A stretch of 64,000 nucleotides of DNA from Pseudomonas sp. MMS21 TM103. Its GTDB lineage: Bacteria; Pseudomonadota; Gammaproteobacteria; Pseudomonadales; Pseudomonadaceae. Below are positions 17,152 through 26,050 of this stretch, piece after piece. How positions within the stretch are numbered: the stretch's first letter is position 1; each line of letters starts with the position of its first letter. The DNA lies in contig NZ_JAJISP010000006.1 in assembly GCF_022132145.1 (NCBI RefSeq), positions 186,001-250,000 of the forward strand, given 5' to 3'. A program made the translations under genes and the position numbers. The notes under the pieces are model-generated. The model made no database searches. It had not been told where the DNA came from and saw only the letters and a program-made list of their open reading frames with translations.

Positions 17152-17670
17152 TCAGGGATTACCCGCCAGCTCAGGGCTGAATACGCGCTTGGCATTCAGA
17201 TAGGTGCGCTGCCAGTAGCTGTTACTGAGGCTGTCCAGGCGCACGGTGCCACCGCTGGAAGGCGCATGCACGAAGCGGCCGTCACCGACATAGATACCAG
17301 CATGACTGACCTGGCGCCCACCGCTGGTGGCAAAGAACACCAGGTCACCGCTTTGCAGCGCATTACGGCCAACGCCTGGTGCACGCATGCTGATCAGCTC
17401 GCGGGTCGTACGCGGCAGCCTGACGCCAGCCGCGTCGCGGTAGACGTAACCGATCAGCCCGCTGCAATCGAAGCCGCCCGCCGGTGTATTGCCGCCATAG
17501 CGATAGGGCGTGCCGACCAGCCCGAGGGCGCGAAACAATACGTCCTGGGCGCCACTGTCGACGCTGGCCGCGGGCACATGAACGATTGACTGTGGAGCAG
17601 GAGGGCGACCGGCGCAGGCAGTCAGCAGCGAGGCAAGCAGAAGCAGGGCAACACGGGTCGTGAGGTGCAT
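17152..17670 (-). CDS. NlpC/P60 family lipoprotein (cell-wall peptidase), copy 1
   Basis: A 172-residue protein with a lipoprotein signal (ALLLLASLLTACAGRPP, lipobox Cys about residue 19). The catalytic domain has GGFDCSGLIGYVYRDAAG with the nucleophile Cys, and QVSHAGIYVGDGRFVHAPSS with the catalytic His. Family knowledge: gamma-D-glutamyl-diaminopimelate (DL-)endopeptidases that trim peptidoglycan peptides, here tethered to a membrane facing the periplasm. The next gene upstream encodes a paralogue, suggesting a tandem duplication. The ATG at 17670 starts the signal peptide. Confidence 0.9.
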   Translation of the reverse strand: MHLTTRVALLLLASLLTACAGRPPAPQSIVHVPAASVDSGAQDVLFRALGLVGTPYRYGGNTPAGGFDCSGLIGYVYRDAAGVRLPRTTRELISMRAPGVGRNALQSGDLVFFATSGGRQVSHAGIYVGDGRFVHAPSSGGTVRLDSLSNSYWQRTYLNAKRVFSPELAGNP

Positions 17671-17753
17671 GAGCAAAGCGATCCAGAGCCTGAATGCGCT
17701 CTACTGTGCCGACTCAGGAGAAACCGCGCAACCTTTGCGGCTGCGCCGGTAGA

Positions 17754-18374
17754 TCAGGGATGGCGGGCCAGCTGATCGGTCGGGGCCATGGCCAGTGCCC
17801 GCTTGGCCTCGATAAAGGTACGGTTCCAATAGCGACTTTCCAGGCTGTCGACCCGCACACCGCCGCTACGGCTGCTGGAGGAGTGAATGAACTGATCGTC
17901 CCCCAGGTAAATGCCGGCATGACTGACACGGCCACGGCCGTTGGTGCTGAAGAACAGCAGATCGCCCGGCTCAAGCTCTTCACGGTCGACCAGAGGCGCA
18001 TCAATCTTGATCATTTCGCGGGTCGAACGCGGCAATTGCATGCCGAGTTCTTCCTTGAACAGGAAGCCGATAAAACCGCTGCAATCGAACCCCGACTTCA
18101 CCGTGCTGCCACCGTAGCGGTAACGGGTGCCAACCAGCGACAGGCCATGGGACAGAATGCTGTCGGCCAACTGAGGGAGTTCGTAGGCTTTGTCGTCGGA
18201 AAAATCGATGACTGCTTCGGCTTCGGCTTCGGCTTCGTCGAGAAGAACCGCACGCTCAACCGTCTTGACCTTCGTCACGGCAATGGTCGCCGGAATTTGC
18301 GGCGCATGGCTGGCACAGGCAACCAGAACCAGCGTAAATGCGAGGGGCAAGAGAGGGGCGATTTTTTTCAACAT
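17754..18374 (-). CDS. NlpC/P60 family lipoprotein (cell-wall peptidase), copy 2
   Basis: A 206-residue paralogue of the following gene, 83 bases apart. Signal and lipobox: PLAFTLVLVACASHAP. Between lipobox and catalytic domain lies an acidic linker containing EAEAEAEA, encoded by four perfect GCTTCG repeats. The catalytic domain has KSGFDCSGFIGFLFKEELG (Cys) and RVSHAGIYLGDDQFIHSSSS (His), so it should be active. The start at 18374 gives a compact signal peptide; a GTG at 18398 is an alternative. Probably a peptidoglycan endopeptidase. Confidence 0.9.
   Translation of the reverse strand: MLKKIAPLLPLAFTLVLVACASHAPQIPATIAVTKVKTVERAVLLDEAEAEAEAVIDFSDDKAYELPQLADSILSHGLSLVGTRYRYGGSTVKSGFDCSGFIGFLFKEELGMQLPRSTREMIKIDAPLVDREELEPGDLLFFSTNGRGRVSHAGIYLGDDQFIHSSSSRSGGVRVDSLESRYWNRTFIEAKRALAMAPTDQLARHP
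18215..18238. repeat. Hexanucleotide tandem repeat (GCTTCG)x4 inside an NlpC/P60 gene
   Basis: Four perfect in-frame copies encode Glu-Ala pairs in the linker after the lipobox of the copy 2 lipoprotein. Gains or losses of units would change linker length without shifting the frame. Confidence 0.85.
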
Positions 18375-18426
18375 GAGTGCAACGTGCCGTAGTTTCACAA
18401 GGGCGCGACTATGCCTTCTATGCCCC

Positions 18427-19206
18427 TCATTTGCAAATTCTATGGCGCTTGATGTGACTCAGTAGCGCCGGCAAAACATCTAAGGCTCCACGTCGCACAT
18501 GCACATCGACGACATCGCTCAAGTCACCGCGAGCAGGATTGATCTCGGCGGTGAAACCTCCCGCCTGGTGGGTGCGCAGCAGCGGTTCGACGATATAGGG
18601 GAAACTAGCGCTGGTGCCGATGCTGATGGCCACCTCGAAGCCTTTACCCAGTTCGGCATACAGGCTGTTGATCGCCCGCTCCGGGAGCATTTCCTCGAAC
18701 AGCACCACCGGCGGGCGCAGGATGCCGCCGCACTCCTGGCACCTGGGCGGCAGCGGCCGGCTCAGGTGCTCGGCCAGTTGCGGGTCCTGAGCACCGCAGG
18801 ACTGGCAATACAGCGGCGCCAGCTGGCCATGGATCTCGATCAGGCGCTCGGACGGACTGCCGGCAGCGCGGTGATAGCCGTCGATATTCTGGGTCAGCAC
18901 CCAGCACTGGGGTTTCAAGCGCTGCAGCTCGGCGATGGCGTAATGCCCGGCATTGGCCTGGGCGCCGAGACAGGCCTTGCCCAGTTCGGCCAGGTACTTC
19001 CAGCATAGGGCTGGATCGCGCTGCAGCATGGGGCCGGAAAGCGCCGTCTCGATCGGCAGGCCTTCGGCAGTCTGGTCGTTGTACAGGCCGCCGATGCCGC
19101 GGTAGGTCGGCAAGCCGGAGTCGGCGGACAGCCCGGCGCCGGTGATGATCAGGATGCGTTCGGCCGCAATGATGGCCTCGGCGACACGGGCAATGACCTC
19201 ATCCAT
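18427..19206 (-). CDS. Sir2-family NAD-dependent protein deacylase
   Basis: A 259-residue sirtuin. NAD-binding motifs: IITGAGLSADSGLPTYRG near residue 20-40, VLTQNIDGYHRAAG, and the catalytic His in LIEIHGQ. A zinc ribbon is formed by CQSC and CQEC. The late IGTSASFPYIVEPLL and EINPARG segments complete the Rossmann fold. It removes acyl groups from lysines using NAD. The loop after GAGLSADSG is PTYRGIGGLY rather than the usual IPTFR, as in a subgroup of proteobacterial sirtuins. The ATG at 19206 has AGGAGA upstream. Not related to cobyrinate amidase despite the shared CobB name. Confidence 0.93.
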   Translation of the reverse strand: MDEVIARVAEAIIAAERILIITGAGLSADSGLPTYRGIGGLYNDQTAEGLPIETALSGPMLQRDPALCWKYLAELGKACLGAQANAGHYAIAELQRLKPQCWVLTQNIDGYHRAAGSPSERLIEIHGQLAPLYCQSCGAQDPQLAEHLSRPLPPRCQECGGILRPPVVLFEEMLPERAINSLYAELGKGFEVAISIGTSASFPYIVEPLLRTHQAGGFTAEINPARGDLSDVVDVHVRRGALDVLPALLSHIKRHRICK

Positions 19207-19255
19207 CTCAAGCTCTCCTGCGCAGGGTGGATGAAGCATCAGCCACCCCAGCGGC

Positions 19256-19930
19256 TCAATGATTGACCGTATACGCCAGCATCATCGACAACTGGCACAG
19301 CGGTCGACCACTCTGCGCGTGCCACTGATTGAACGCCGCCTGCACGGCTGCACGGTCTTTCAAGCTGGTCGGCACCTTGTCGATGATGTTCTGCGCCTTG
19401 AGCGCGGCGACCATATCATCGGTGGGGATGAAGGTATCCTTGCCGACCATGCGCAAGAAGCGCGGAGCGGACAACCCGCCCAGTTGGCTACCCTGCTTGG
19501 CCAGGTATCGCCACAGACCAACGATATCGGTCACTGGCCAGTCGGCGATCAACGCACCGAAGCTGCCTTTTTCCCTGCGCACATCCAGCACGAACTGGGC
19601 ATTGCGCGGCACGCTCTTGAGCTTGCCCAGATGGCGGATGATGCGCGCATCCTGCATCAGGTTTTCCAGACGCTCAGCGCCCATCAGTACGACTTTTTCC
19701 GGATCGAAACCGAAGAATACCTGCTCGAAAACCGGCCACTTGGCATCGACCAGGCTGTGCTTTAGACCGGCGCGGAAGATGCGCAGGCTGATGGTGGAGA
19801 GATAACGGTCATCGCTCAGCGCGCGCAACTCGGCATCGCTACGCGGCTGCGGCAAGCGCGCCTCGAGGGCCGCTGCCGAGCCAAAACGGTTCAGGCAATA
19901 CTCATGGAGCCATTTATAGTCGCGCATCAT
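19256..19930 (-). CDS. DNA-3-methyladenine glycosylase I-like protein
   Basis: A 224-residue helical protein resembling the Tag family (Adenine_glyco domain): a region with DDRYLSTISLRIFRAGLKHS, WPVFEQVFFGFDPEKVVLMG, RIIRHLGKLKSVPRNAQFVL, and GLSAPRFLRMVGKDTFIPTD. Family members excise 3-methyladenine from DNA by base flipping. It lacks the usual Tag N-terminal Cys/His zinc snap motif, so it belongs to a divergent branch and its activity is not assured. It lies 33 bases after ttcA on the same strand. Confidence 0.78.
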   Translation of the reverse strand: MMRDYKWLHEYCLNRFGSAAALEARLPQPRSDAELRALSDDRYLSTISLRIFRAGLKHSLVDAKWPVFEQVFFGFDPEKVVLMGAERLENLMQDARIIRHLGKLKSVPRNAQFVLDVRREKGSFGALIADWPVTDIVGLWRYLAKQGSQLGGLSAPRFLRMVGKDTFIPTDDMVAALKAQNIIDKVPTSLKDRAAVQAAFNQWHAQSGRPLCQLSMMLAYTVNH

Positions 19931-19963
19931 CCCTCGCCTTTGCTTGGCGCTTTTAGCGCTGTC

Positions 19964-20788
19964 CTACAGGTTCATCACATTGACGAAACGCGATGCGGCA
20001 TTTTCGTCGATTCTCAGGTTCTTGAAGTCGAACAGGTTGCGGTCGGCCAACTGCGAGGGCACGACGTTCTGCAACGCGCGGAACATGATCTCGATACGCC
20101 CCGGCGATTTGCGCTCCCAGTCCTGGAGCATCTCCTTGACCACCTGACGCTGCAGGTTTTCCTGCGAACCACAGAGGTTGCACGGAATGATCGGGAACTG
20201 CCTGAGCTGGCTATAGGCCTCGATATCCGCCTCATTGCAGTAGGCCAGCGGGCGGATCACCACGTTGCGCCCGTCATCGGCACGCAGCTTCGGCGGCATG
20301 GCCTTGAGCGTGCCGCCGTAGAACATGTTGAGGAAGAAGGTTTCCAGGATATCGTCGCGGTGATGTCCCAGGGCCATCTTGGTCGCGCCGATCTCGTCGG
20401 CAAAGGTGTACAGGGTGCCGCGGCGCAGGCGTGAACACAGCGAACAGGTGGTCTTGCCTTCCGGGATCATCTCCTTGACCACCGAGTAGGTGTCTTTTTC
20501 GACGATGTGATACGGCACACCAATGGACTCCAGATAGGCCGGCAACACATGCTCGGGGAAGCCTGGCTGCTTCTGGTCCATATTGACCGCGACTATCTCG
20601 AACTCGATCGGCGCGACCTTCTGCATATGCAGCAGCACATCGAGCATGGTGTAGCTGTCCTTGCCCCCGGACAGACAAACCATGACCTTGTCGCCGTTCT
20701 CGATCATGTTGAAGTCGGCGATGGCTTCGCCGGCCTGACGACGCAGGCGTTTTTGCAGTTTGTTCTGATTGACCGAGAGGCTACCCAT
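19964..20788 (-). CDS. ttcA: tRNA 2-thiocytidine biosynthesis protein TtcA
   Basis: Thiolates cytidine 32 in certain tRNAs using ATP and an iron-sulfur cluster. The 274-residue protein has the PP-loop VMVCLSGGKDSYTMLDVLLH and two CxxC pairs (TTCSLCSRLRRG and PCNLCGSQ) that with a third position bind the cluster. GHHRDDILETFFLNMFYGG is also typical. Full length. The ATG at 20788 opens MGSLSVNQNKLQKRLRRQAG as in other pseudomonads. Confidence 0.97.
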   Translation of the reverse strand: MGSLSVNQNKLQKRLRRQAGEAIADFNMIENGDKVMVCLSGGKDSYTMLDVLLHMQKVAPIEFEIVAVNMDQKQPGFPEHVLPAYLESIGVPYHIVEKDTYSVVKEMIPEGKTTCSLCSRLRRGTLYTFADEIGATKMALGHHRDDILETFFLNMFYGGTLKAMPPKLRADDGRNVVIRPLAYCNEADIEAYSQLRQFPIIPCNLCGSQENLQRQVVKEMLQDWERKSPGRIEIMFRALQNVVPSQLADRNLFDFKNLRIDENAASRFVNVMNL

Positions 20789-20885
20789 GGTGCGCTGGAA
20801 TCCGGAGGCTTACTAAAGAGCGGCATTTTACCCAGAAAGCGCGACGCGCCCTACCCCAATCGCGCTGAAATGCTAGGCTCGGGTG

Positions 20886-21482
20886 ATGAACGACGAACTT
20901 GACCCCTCTGCCGATCTGGCAGATCAGCTGCACCAGCTGCTGCAGGCTGTTCCCGCCGGGATTGGCGAATACCAGTTGATCCAACAGCTGAAAGATCGCC
21001 ACTGCACGCACATCCCCCACTTGCCGCTGACCGACTACCTGGTGCTGTTTCGCACCCACTTCCTGGTCTTCAACGCCCTGTACCGCTTGCGCGAGCGGCT
21101 ATGGAGCGAGCGGCTCGGCTTTGTCCAGATCAACCCGCTGTGTATCCAATTGCTGCCTTACCAGGCTGGCAGTGCCGAACTGAGCGAGCACGACCCGCTG
21201 CGCGACTATTACCTGGATCTCAGCCAACTGAGCGATACCGACGAGCGCGATGTGGAAAAGCTGCTGGCCAGCTTCTGGACACGCATGCAAGGCGGCGAAG
21301 AAAAACGTGCAGCCCTGGAGCTGTTCGAGCTGAATGAAAGCCAGCAAGTGCTCAATATCGGGCTTATCAAGCATCGCTACAGGCAACTGGTCAGCCTGCA
21401 TCACCCCGACCGAGGCGGCAGCACCACGCGCCTGCAGTCGATCAACAAAGCCATGGAAATTCTTGAACGCTATTACAGCTGA
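20886..21482 (+). CDS. DnaJ-related protein with C-terminal J domain
   Basis: A 198-residue protein. The N-terminal two-thirds matches the DNAJ-related N-terminal domain (LPLTDYLVLFRTHFLVFNAL). The C-terminal J domain ends in RYRQLVSLHHPDRGGSTTRL with an intact HPD that would stimulate an Hsp70 ATPase. Unlike DnaJ, the J domain is at the C-terminus and there is no zinc or G/F region, so it is probably a specialised co-chaperone. The second ATG at 20886 was chosen over the overlapping GTG. It is divergent from ttcA with a 97-base gap. Confidence 0.9.
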   Translation: MNDELDPSADLADQLHQLLQAVPAGIGEYQLIQQLKDRHCTHIPHLPLTDYLVLFRTHFLVFNALYRLRERLWSERLGFVQINPLCIQLLPYQAGSAELSEHDPLRDYYLDLSQLSDTDERDVEKLLASFWTRMQGGEEKRAALELFELNESQQVLNIGLIKHRYRQLVSLHHPDRGGSTTRLQSINKAMEILERYYS

Positions 21483-21648
21483 TTTTCAGAGACCAATTTG
21501 CTCTAAAGCATGACCCCTCTCGAATGCCAGCCTCTGCCTATACTGCGACATACGGTCGCATAGGTTCGGCCCAGTACCTGATAGCGCTGTCTACGCGCGT
21601 CAGGCACTTCGCTGGGGGGCGACCGCATAACAAGAGGAGGTGTCTGGC

Positions 21649-22248
21649 ATGATCCATCACGTTTGGGGGCTCTTCACCCATCCCGATCAGGAATGGCAGG
21701 AAATTCGTGGCGAAGAAGAAACCATCAGCCACATGTATCTCACCCACGTACTGGTGCTCGCCGCGATTCCGGCGATCTCGGCCTTCATCGGCACCACCCA
21801 GGTTGGCTGGTCCATCGGTGATAGGGCACCGGTAATGCTGACCCAAGCCAGCGCATTGCAAATGACGATCATGACCTACCTGGCGATGCTTGCCGGGGTT
21901 GCGGTGATGGGCGCCTTCATTCACTGGATGGCACGTACCTATGACGCCAGCCCCAACCTGACCCGGTGCATCGTGTTCGCCGCCTACACCGCGACGCCCT
22001 TGTTTGTCGGCGGCCTGGCGGCACTCTATCCAAATATGTGGCTGGCCATGGTGGTGGGAACACTGGCCATCTGTTACACCGTCTACCTGCTCTACGTGGG
22101 CATACCAACCTTCATGAATATCCCCACAGATGAGGGTTTCATGTTCTCCAGTTCGGTACTTGCGGTAGGGTTGGTGGTCCTAGTGGCGATGATCGCCTGC
22201 TCGGTGATTCTCTGGGGCCTTGGGGTAGGCCCGGTCTACACCAGCTAG
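21649..22248 (+). CDS. Yip1-family membrane protein
   Basis: About 199 residues with roughly five hydrophobic helices after a polar N-terminus (MIHHVWGLFTHPDQEWQEIR). FTHPDQEW is the typical opening of bacterial Yip1-domain proteins. Helices include YLTHVLVLAAIPAISAFIGT, MTYLAMLAGVAVMGAFIHWM and VLVAMIACSVILWGLG. An AGGAGG sits 8 bases upstream of the ATG at 21649, which decides this start over a GTG three codons earlier. A strong terminator follows. Function unknown. Confidence 0.88.
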   Translation: MIHHVWGLFTHPDQEWQEIRGEEETISHMYLTHVLVLAAIPAISAFIGTTQVGWSIGDRAPVMLTQASALQMTIMTYLAMLAGVAVMGAFIHWMARTYDASPNLTRCIVFAAYTATPLFVGGLAALYPNMWLAMVVGTLAICYTVYLLYVGIPTFMNIPTDEGFMFSSSVLAVGLVVLVAMIACSVILWGLGVGPVYTS

Positions 22249-22268
22249 GGCATGGCAGCGAAGACCAT

Positions 22269-22300
22269 ACGAAACCACCTTGCGGTGGTTTCGTCGTTTT
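22269..22300 (+). terminator. Rho-independent terminator after the Yip1 gene
   Basis: An 11-bp perfect stem ACGAAACCACC / GGTGGTTTCGT with a TTGC loop, followed by CGTTTT. It lies 20 bases past the Yip1 stop. Confidence 0.92.
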
Positions 22301-22359
22301 AGGGCTGCCGTAGCAGTTCGGCTTAGGCATAATCGCGCCGTCATCTTCAGGTTACGCCC

Positions 22360-22854
22360 ATGCCCGAACACATCCACGCCCGCGTCGAATCCTGTTACCA
22401 GCAAGCCGAGGCCTTTTTCAAACAACGCTTTGTCCGTGCCGAAGTGAGCTTCAAACTGCGCGGGCAAAAGGCCGGAGTAGCGCACCTGACGGAAAACAAA
22501 CTGCGCTTCAACCCCCAGCTATATCGGGAAAACCGCGACGACTTCCTCAAGCAGACAGTGGCCCACGAAGTGGCGCACCTGATCGCCCATCAACTGTTTG
22601 GCCTGAAGATCCAGCCTCACGGCGAGGAATGGCAACTGATCATGCGTGGCGTCTATGAGTTGCCGCCAAACCGCTGCCATAGCTATGACGTCAAGCGTCG
22701 CAAGGTCAGCCGCTTCATCTACCGCTGCAGCTGCCCCCAGGGCGATTTCCCCTTCTCCGCCCAACGTCACGCCCTGGTCGGCAAAGGCCGCCGCTACTTC
22801 TGCCGGCGCTGCAAGGTGACCCTGAGCTTTACCGGCGAACAGCGGGTGGAGTGA
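22360..22854 (+). CDS. sprT: SprT-family zinc metalloprotease-like protein
   Basis: A 164-residue protein with the zinc motif TVAHEVAHLIAHQLFG (HExxH) and a third ligand candidate in QPHGEEWQLIM. A C-terminal zinc ribbon is visible as YRCSCPQGDF and YFCRRCKVTLSF. Family relatives include the DNA-protein crosslink protease SPRTN, though bacterial SprT function is poorly defined. Length is typical. Confidence 0.92.
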   Translation: MPEHIHARVESCYQQAEAFFKQRFVRAEVSFKLRGQKAGVAHLTENKLRFNPQLYRENRDDFLKQTVAHEVAHLIAHQLFGLKIQPHGEEWQLIMRGVYELPPNRCHSYDVKRRKVSRFIYRCSCPQGDFPFSAQRHALVGKGRRYFCRRCKVTLSFTGEQRVE

Positions 22855-23240
22855 ACGGCGCCCTCTCCTGCAAGTCAATCACGAGTTCCTACGGACCGTT
22901 TGCCGCAACAGCCGCCCCACTCCTGGCCGCCCCGCTGCCCGACGACCTGCTGCTGGTAGCGCCGGCGCGACTGGCTGCCGAGCAGCTAACCGGCGCGGAA
23001 GTCACGCTTTCCAACCGAAACCGTCGCGGGCCCGCTTCTTCGCCCCTATCCTCAATATGCTGCAGGGGGCCGTCCGCGACATGGGCGGCTGCCAGCGGCG
23101 CCTGCCAGAACCATGGCAAGCTGCTGGAGCGGGACTCTATGGGATTGTCGCTGACCTTCGATCACCATGTGGTGAGCGCTGCGCCGGCAGCGGACTTTCT
23201 CGATGAATTAGTGCAGACGACTGCAATACGACGAGGTGAC
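22855..23240. other. Region between sprT and the lipoate-ligase-like gene
   Basis: An open frame runs through this stretch into the downstream gene, but its composition is low-complexity Ala/Pro/Ser with no recognisable motif. An ATG at 23138 could extend the next gene by 34 residues. No RNA gene or terminator was identified. Confidence 0.4.
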
Positions 23241-23960
23241 ATGACAAGCATACAGCGACTGCCGGTCGAAGCCGGCCTGGATGCGGAACGGCAGTTGCTG
23301 GAGCAGGTGCATGCCGGCGCCCTCGACTGCGGCCTGCTGTTTTGGCGCCCGCTGGATGCGGCGCTGGTGATGCCGCGCCGACTCAACCGCCTGAGCGGCT
23401 TCGCGGCCGCCGAGTCCGCCTGCGTGGCGCAGGGCTGGCCGGTAGCCCTGCGCGACACCGGCGGCGAGCCGGTGCCGCAGTCGCCGGCAGTGCTCAACGT
23501 GGCCCTGGCCTACGCCGTGCCGGCGAGCGACGACGAGCAGAAGCGCATCGAGACCGCCTACTTGCGCCTGTGCGAACCGCTGTGCGCCTGGCTGCGCGAC
23601 CTGGGCCTGGATCCCGGCCTGGGCGAAGTGGACGGCGCCTTCTGCGACGGCCGCTACAATGTCACCCTGGAACAACGCAAACTGGTCGGTACCGCGCAAC
23701 GCTGGCGTCGGCGGCCAAGTGACAGCCGTCACGTGTGCCTGGCCCATGCTGCCGTGCTGCTGGAGAACCAGCGCCAGTCGATGGTCGAGGCGGTCAATAC
23801 CTTCTATGCAGGTTGCGAACTGCCGACCCGGTGCCGGGTCGGCAGCCACGTGGCGCTGGACGAGTTGCTCGAGGATGTCTGGCCGGCGACGAATGGCTTG
23901 CTGGATTGCTACCGGCAGCAGCTCGGCGCAGCAGGGTTGTCGCTATCCGCGGGCGGATGA
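23241..23960 (+). CDS. Lipoate--protein ligase / octanoyltransferase-like protein
   Basis: A 239-residue protein of the LplA/LipB/LipM fold. Supporting segments: LLFWRPLDAALVMPRRLNRL, ALRDTGGEPVPQSPAVLNVA (equivalent to the family lipoate-binding R-x-S/T-G-G..H-x..LN loop) and DGRYNVTLEQRKLVGTAQRW with the conserved Lys in K-L-V-G-T-A-Q. Family members attach lipoyl or octanoyl groups to lysines. The usual GGGAVFHD sequence is altered to GGEPVPQS, so activity or substrate may differ. The start at 23241 follows a GAGG; 23138 is an in-frame alternative. Confidence 0.75.
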   Translation: MTSIQRLPVEAGLDAERQLLEQVHAGALDCGLLFWRPLDAALVMPRRLNRLSGFAAAESACVAQGWPVALRDTGGEPVPQSPAVLNVALAYAVPASDDEQKRIETAYLRLCEPLCAWLRDLGLDPGLGEVDGAFCDGRYNVTLEQRKLVGTAQRWRRRPSDSRHVCLAHAAVLLENQRQSMVEAVNTFYAGCELPTRCRVGSHVALDELLEDVWPATNGLLDCYRQQLGAAGLSLSAGG

Positions 23961-24230
23961 GGCACGTACACAACAGGCACGGCCTTGCAAAAATTTGTCC
24001 CGCCGTATCCACCATCCGACAGCAATAGCAACCGGATGGCAATGCCGGGCTCAATGCCTCGTTCGCAATCGCCATATTGGACATTGCTCAGCTCAGCGGC
24101 TGTACAAATATCAAACGCCGTCGCGGGGTCGCTTCCTCGGCTTCGCGGCAATGCGCGCCTGACGGCAATCGCACGGGACTATTTTCATCAGCTCTCAGCC
24201 CAACCTCAGGCCGCTCGATAAAACCCAGGC

Positions 24231-24258
24231 AGAAAAAAACCCGACACCAGGTCGGGCT
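24231..24258 (-). terminator. Rho-independent terminator of efp
   Basis: On the minus strand a CCCGAC/GTCGGG stem with CTGGT-type loop is followed by a run of seven T, 27 bases past the efp stop. Confidence 0.92.
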
Positions 24259-24285
24259 TCTCCTCCTCGCGGGTAAAGCCAGTAT

Positions 24286-24858
24286 TTAGACTGGGGCTTT
24301 AGCGCGGGACTTGTATTCGCCGGTGCGGGTGTCGATTTCGATCCAGTCGTCGATATTGCAGAAGTCTGCAACCTTGACTTCAGTGCCGTTGCTCAGCTTG
24401 GCAGTCTTCATTACCTTGCCGGAAGTGTCGCCACGGGCGGAACCTTCGGTGTAGGTGATCTGGCGAACGATGGTGGTCGGCAGATCGACCGAAACCACTT
24501 TGCCTTCGAAGAACACGGCTTCGCAGATATCGGTCATGCCGTCGACGATGTACGGCAGAACGCTTTCCAGGTCGTCCTTGTTCAGCTCGTACTGATTGAA
24601 CTCATCGTCCATGAAGACGTAGTTTGGCTCGCTGTAATAGGAGTAGGTCACAGCGACGCGATCGAGGATGACCGGCTCGAGCTTGTCGTCGGCCTTGTAC
24701 ACGGTCTCGGTCGAGGAACCCGTCAGCAGGTTGCGCAGCTTCATTTTGACGATAGCGCTGTTACGGCCGGACTTGGTGAACTCGGCCTTCTGGATAAGCC
24801 AAGGCTGGCCGTCAATCAGGGCCACACTGTTGGGCTTCATTTCTTGTGCGGTTTTCAT
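24286..24858 (-). CDS. efp: Elongation factor P (arginine-type)
   Basis: Relieves ribosome stalling at polyproline stretches. The 190-residue protein has the three beta-barrel domains, ending in VKVADFCNIDDWIEIDTRTG. The tip of domain I is EFTKSGRNSAIVKMKL, with Arg at position 32 where E. coli has Lys34. Arg32 EF-P is activated by rhamnosylation by EarP, whose gene lies immediately upstream on the same strand, so the pair is self-consistent. The start at 24858 (MKTAQEMKPN) matches the family; the longer frame is not needed. Confidence 0.98.
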   Translation of the reverse strand: MKTAQEMKPNSVALIDGQPWLIQKAEFTKSGRNSAIVKMKLRNLLTGSSTETVYKADDKLEPVILDRVAVTYSYYSEPNYVFMDDEFNQYELNKDDLESVLPYIVDGMTDICEAVFFEGKVVSVDLPTTIVRQITYTEGSARGDTSGKVMKTAKLSNGTEVKVADFCNIDDWIEIDTRTGEYKSRAKAPV

Positions 24859-24904
24859 ACTAATATCCGGATTTGGATGGAGATACGGAATTCTAGGCCG
24901 CATA

Positions 24905-26050
24905 TCATAGCCAATTTTGGTAAAACTCTACCAGTGCCTCAGCAAGATCAGCTTGAGAGGCCCGTTGTAGACACCACCGCTCGGCATGCTCAACCAACTC
25001 TGGCCACACCTGCAACAGCCCATCCCAGCTCGCCCCCATGGCTGTACCGGCATTCCATGCCCGCCACAGTCCCTCCAGCGCCGCACGCGCGGCAGGCGAC
25101 AGGCCCTTGGCATAAAGCGCCAAAAATGCCTCGAGCTTGTCCCAGTGGGCGTTCTCCTCTTGCTCATAGATATGCCAGAGCAACGGACGCCCGGCCCACT
25201 GCGCGCGGACGAACGAATCTTCACCGCGCACCGCATTGAAGTCACAACTCCAGAGCAGGCGGTCGTACTGTTCCTGCTCGACGAAAGGCAGTACCTGGAC
25301 GTGCAACCGACCGCGCTGCTGCCGATCGCCGGCAACCAGCGCCGCGCAGCCGAGCCAGGCTTGCAGATCGGCGAGAATGCGCCCTTCCGGCACCAGCAAC
25401 TGGGTCACCCGGGGTTCCGCCGCCAGAGCCTCCAGCCAACTGGCCAGGGCGCGGTTCTCGTAGGCGAACAACGACACCAGCCGCGCCCCCGCAATCGGCG
25501 TCACCCCCAGCCCCTGGAGAAACTGCGCACGCGCCAGGGGATCCGCCTGAAACGCCTGGCGCTGATCGAGCAGATCACGCTCGCGCAGCAAACCTCCACT
25601 ACCCGTGGTAAAGCCGGGGAAAAAGAAAAATTTCTGCAAGCCATTGGACTGCAAGGACGGCAAACCATGGCAGCCCTCGACCCAGTCCTCGGCGCTGAGG
25701 TACTCCAGATTCAGCCACAGTACTTTCTGCGGCCGCGCTGCCATTGCCGCCACATAAGCCGTCGGCAACTCACAGGCAAAAGCCTCGATAACCACATCCG
25801 CCGGCTGCACAGGCTGCCAAGGCAGCGGCCACTGACGAACCTCCACACCCTGCCGGAATTGCTGCGCCGCGTGCCGGTCGGCCTGGGGACACAGGCGAGC
25901 GAAGGCGCCAAGGTCATCCAGCCACAGGCGTACCGCCACCCCATGCTCGGCCGCCAATTGCTTCGCCAGGCGCCAGGTCACCCCGATATCGCCGTAGTTA
26001 TCGACAACGCTACAGAAAATGTCCCACTTCACACTCGAGTTTCCCACCAT
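24905..26050 (-). CDS. earP: EF-P arginine 32 rhamnosyltransferase
   Basis: Transfers rhamnose from dTDP-beta-L-rhamnose to Arg32 of EF-P. The 381-residue GT-B-like protein opens with WDIFCSVVDNYGDIGVTWRL, the signature EarP N-terminus carrying the catalytic Asp, and later has VRGEDSFVRAQWAGRPLLWH (nucleotide-sugar binding, with an Asp and Glu) and YEQEENAHWDKLEAFLALY. It sits 46 bases upstream of efp. The ATG at 26050 is used; a GTG at 26032 with a closer GGGA is possible and would start nearer to the usual N-terminus. Confidence 0.96.
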   Translation of the reverse strand: MVGNSSVKWDIFCSVVDNYGDIGVTWRLAKQLAAEHGVAVRLWLDDLGAFARLCPQADRHAAQQFRQGVEVRQWPLPWQPVQPADVVIEAFACELPTAYVAAMAARPQKVLWLNLEYLSAEDWVEGCHGLPSLQSNGLQKFFFFPGFTTGSGGLLRERDLLDQRQAFQADPLARAQFLQGLGVTPIAGARLVSLFAYENRALASWLEALAAEPRVTQLLVPEGRILADLQAWLGCAALVAGDRQQRGRLHVQVLPFVEQEQYDRLLWSCDFNAVRGEDSFVRAQWAGRPLLWHIYEQEENAHWDKLEAFLALYAKGLSPAARAALEGLWRAWNAGTAMGASWDGLLQVWPELVEHAERWCLQRASQADLAEALVEFYQNWL

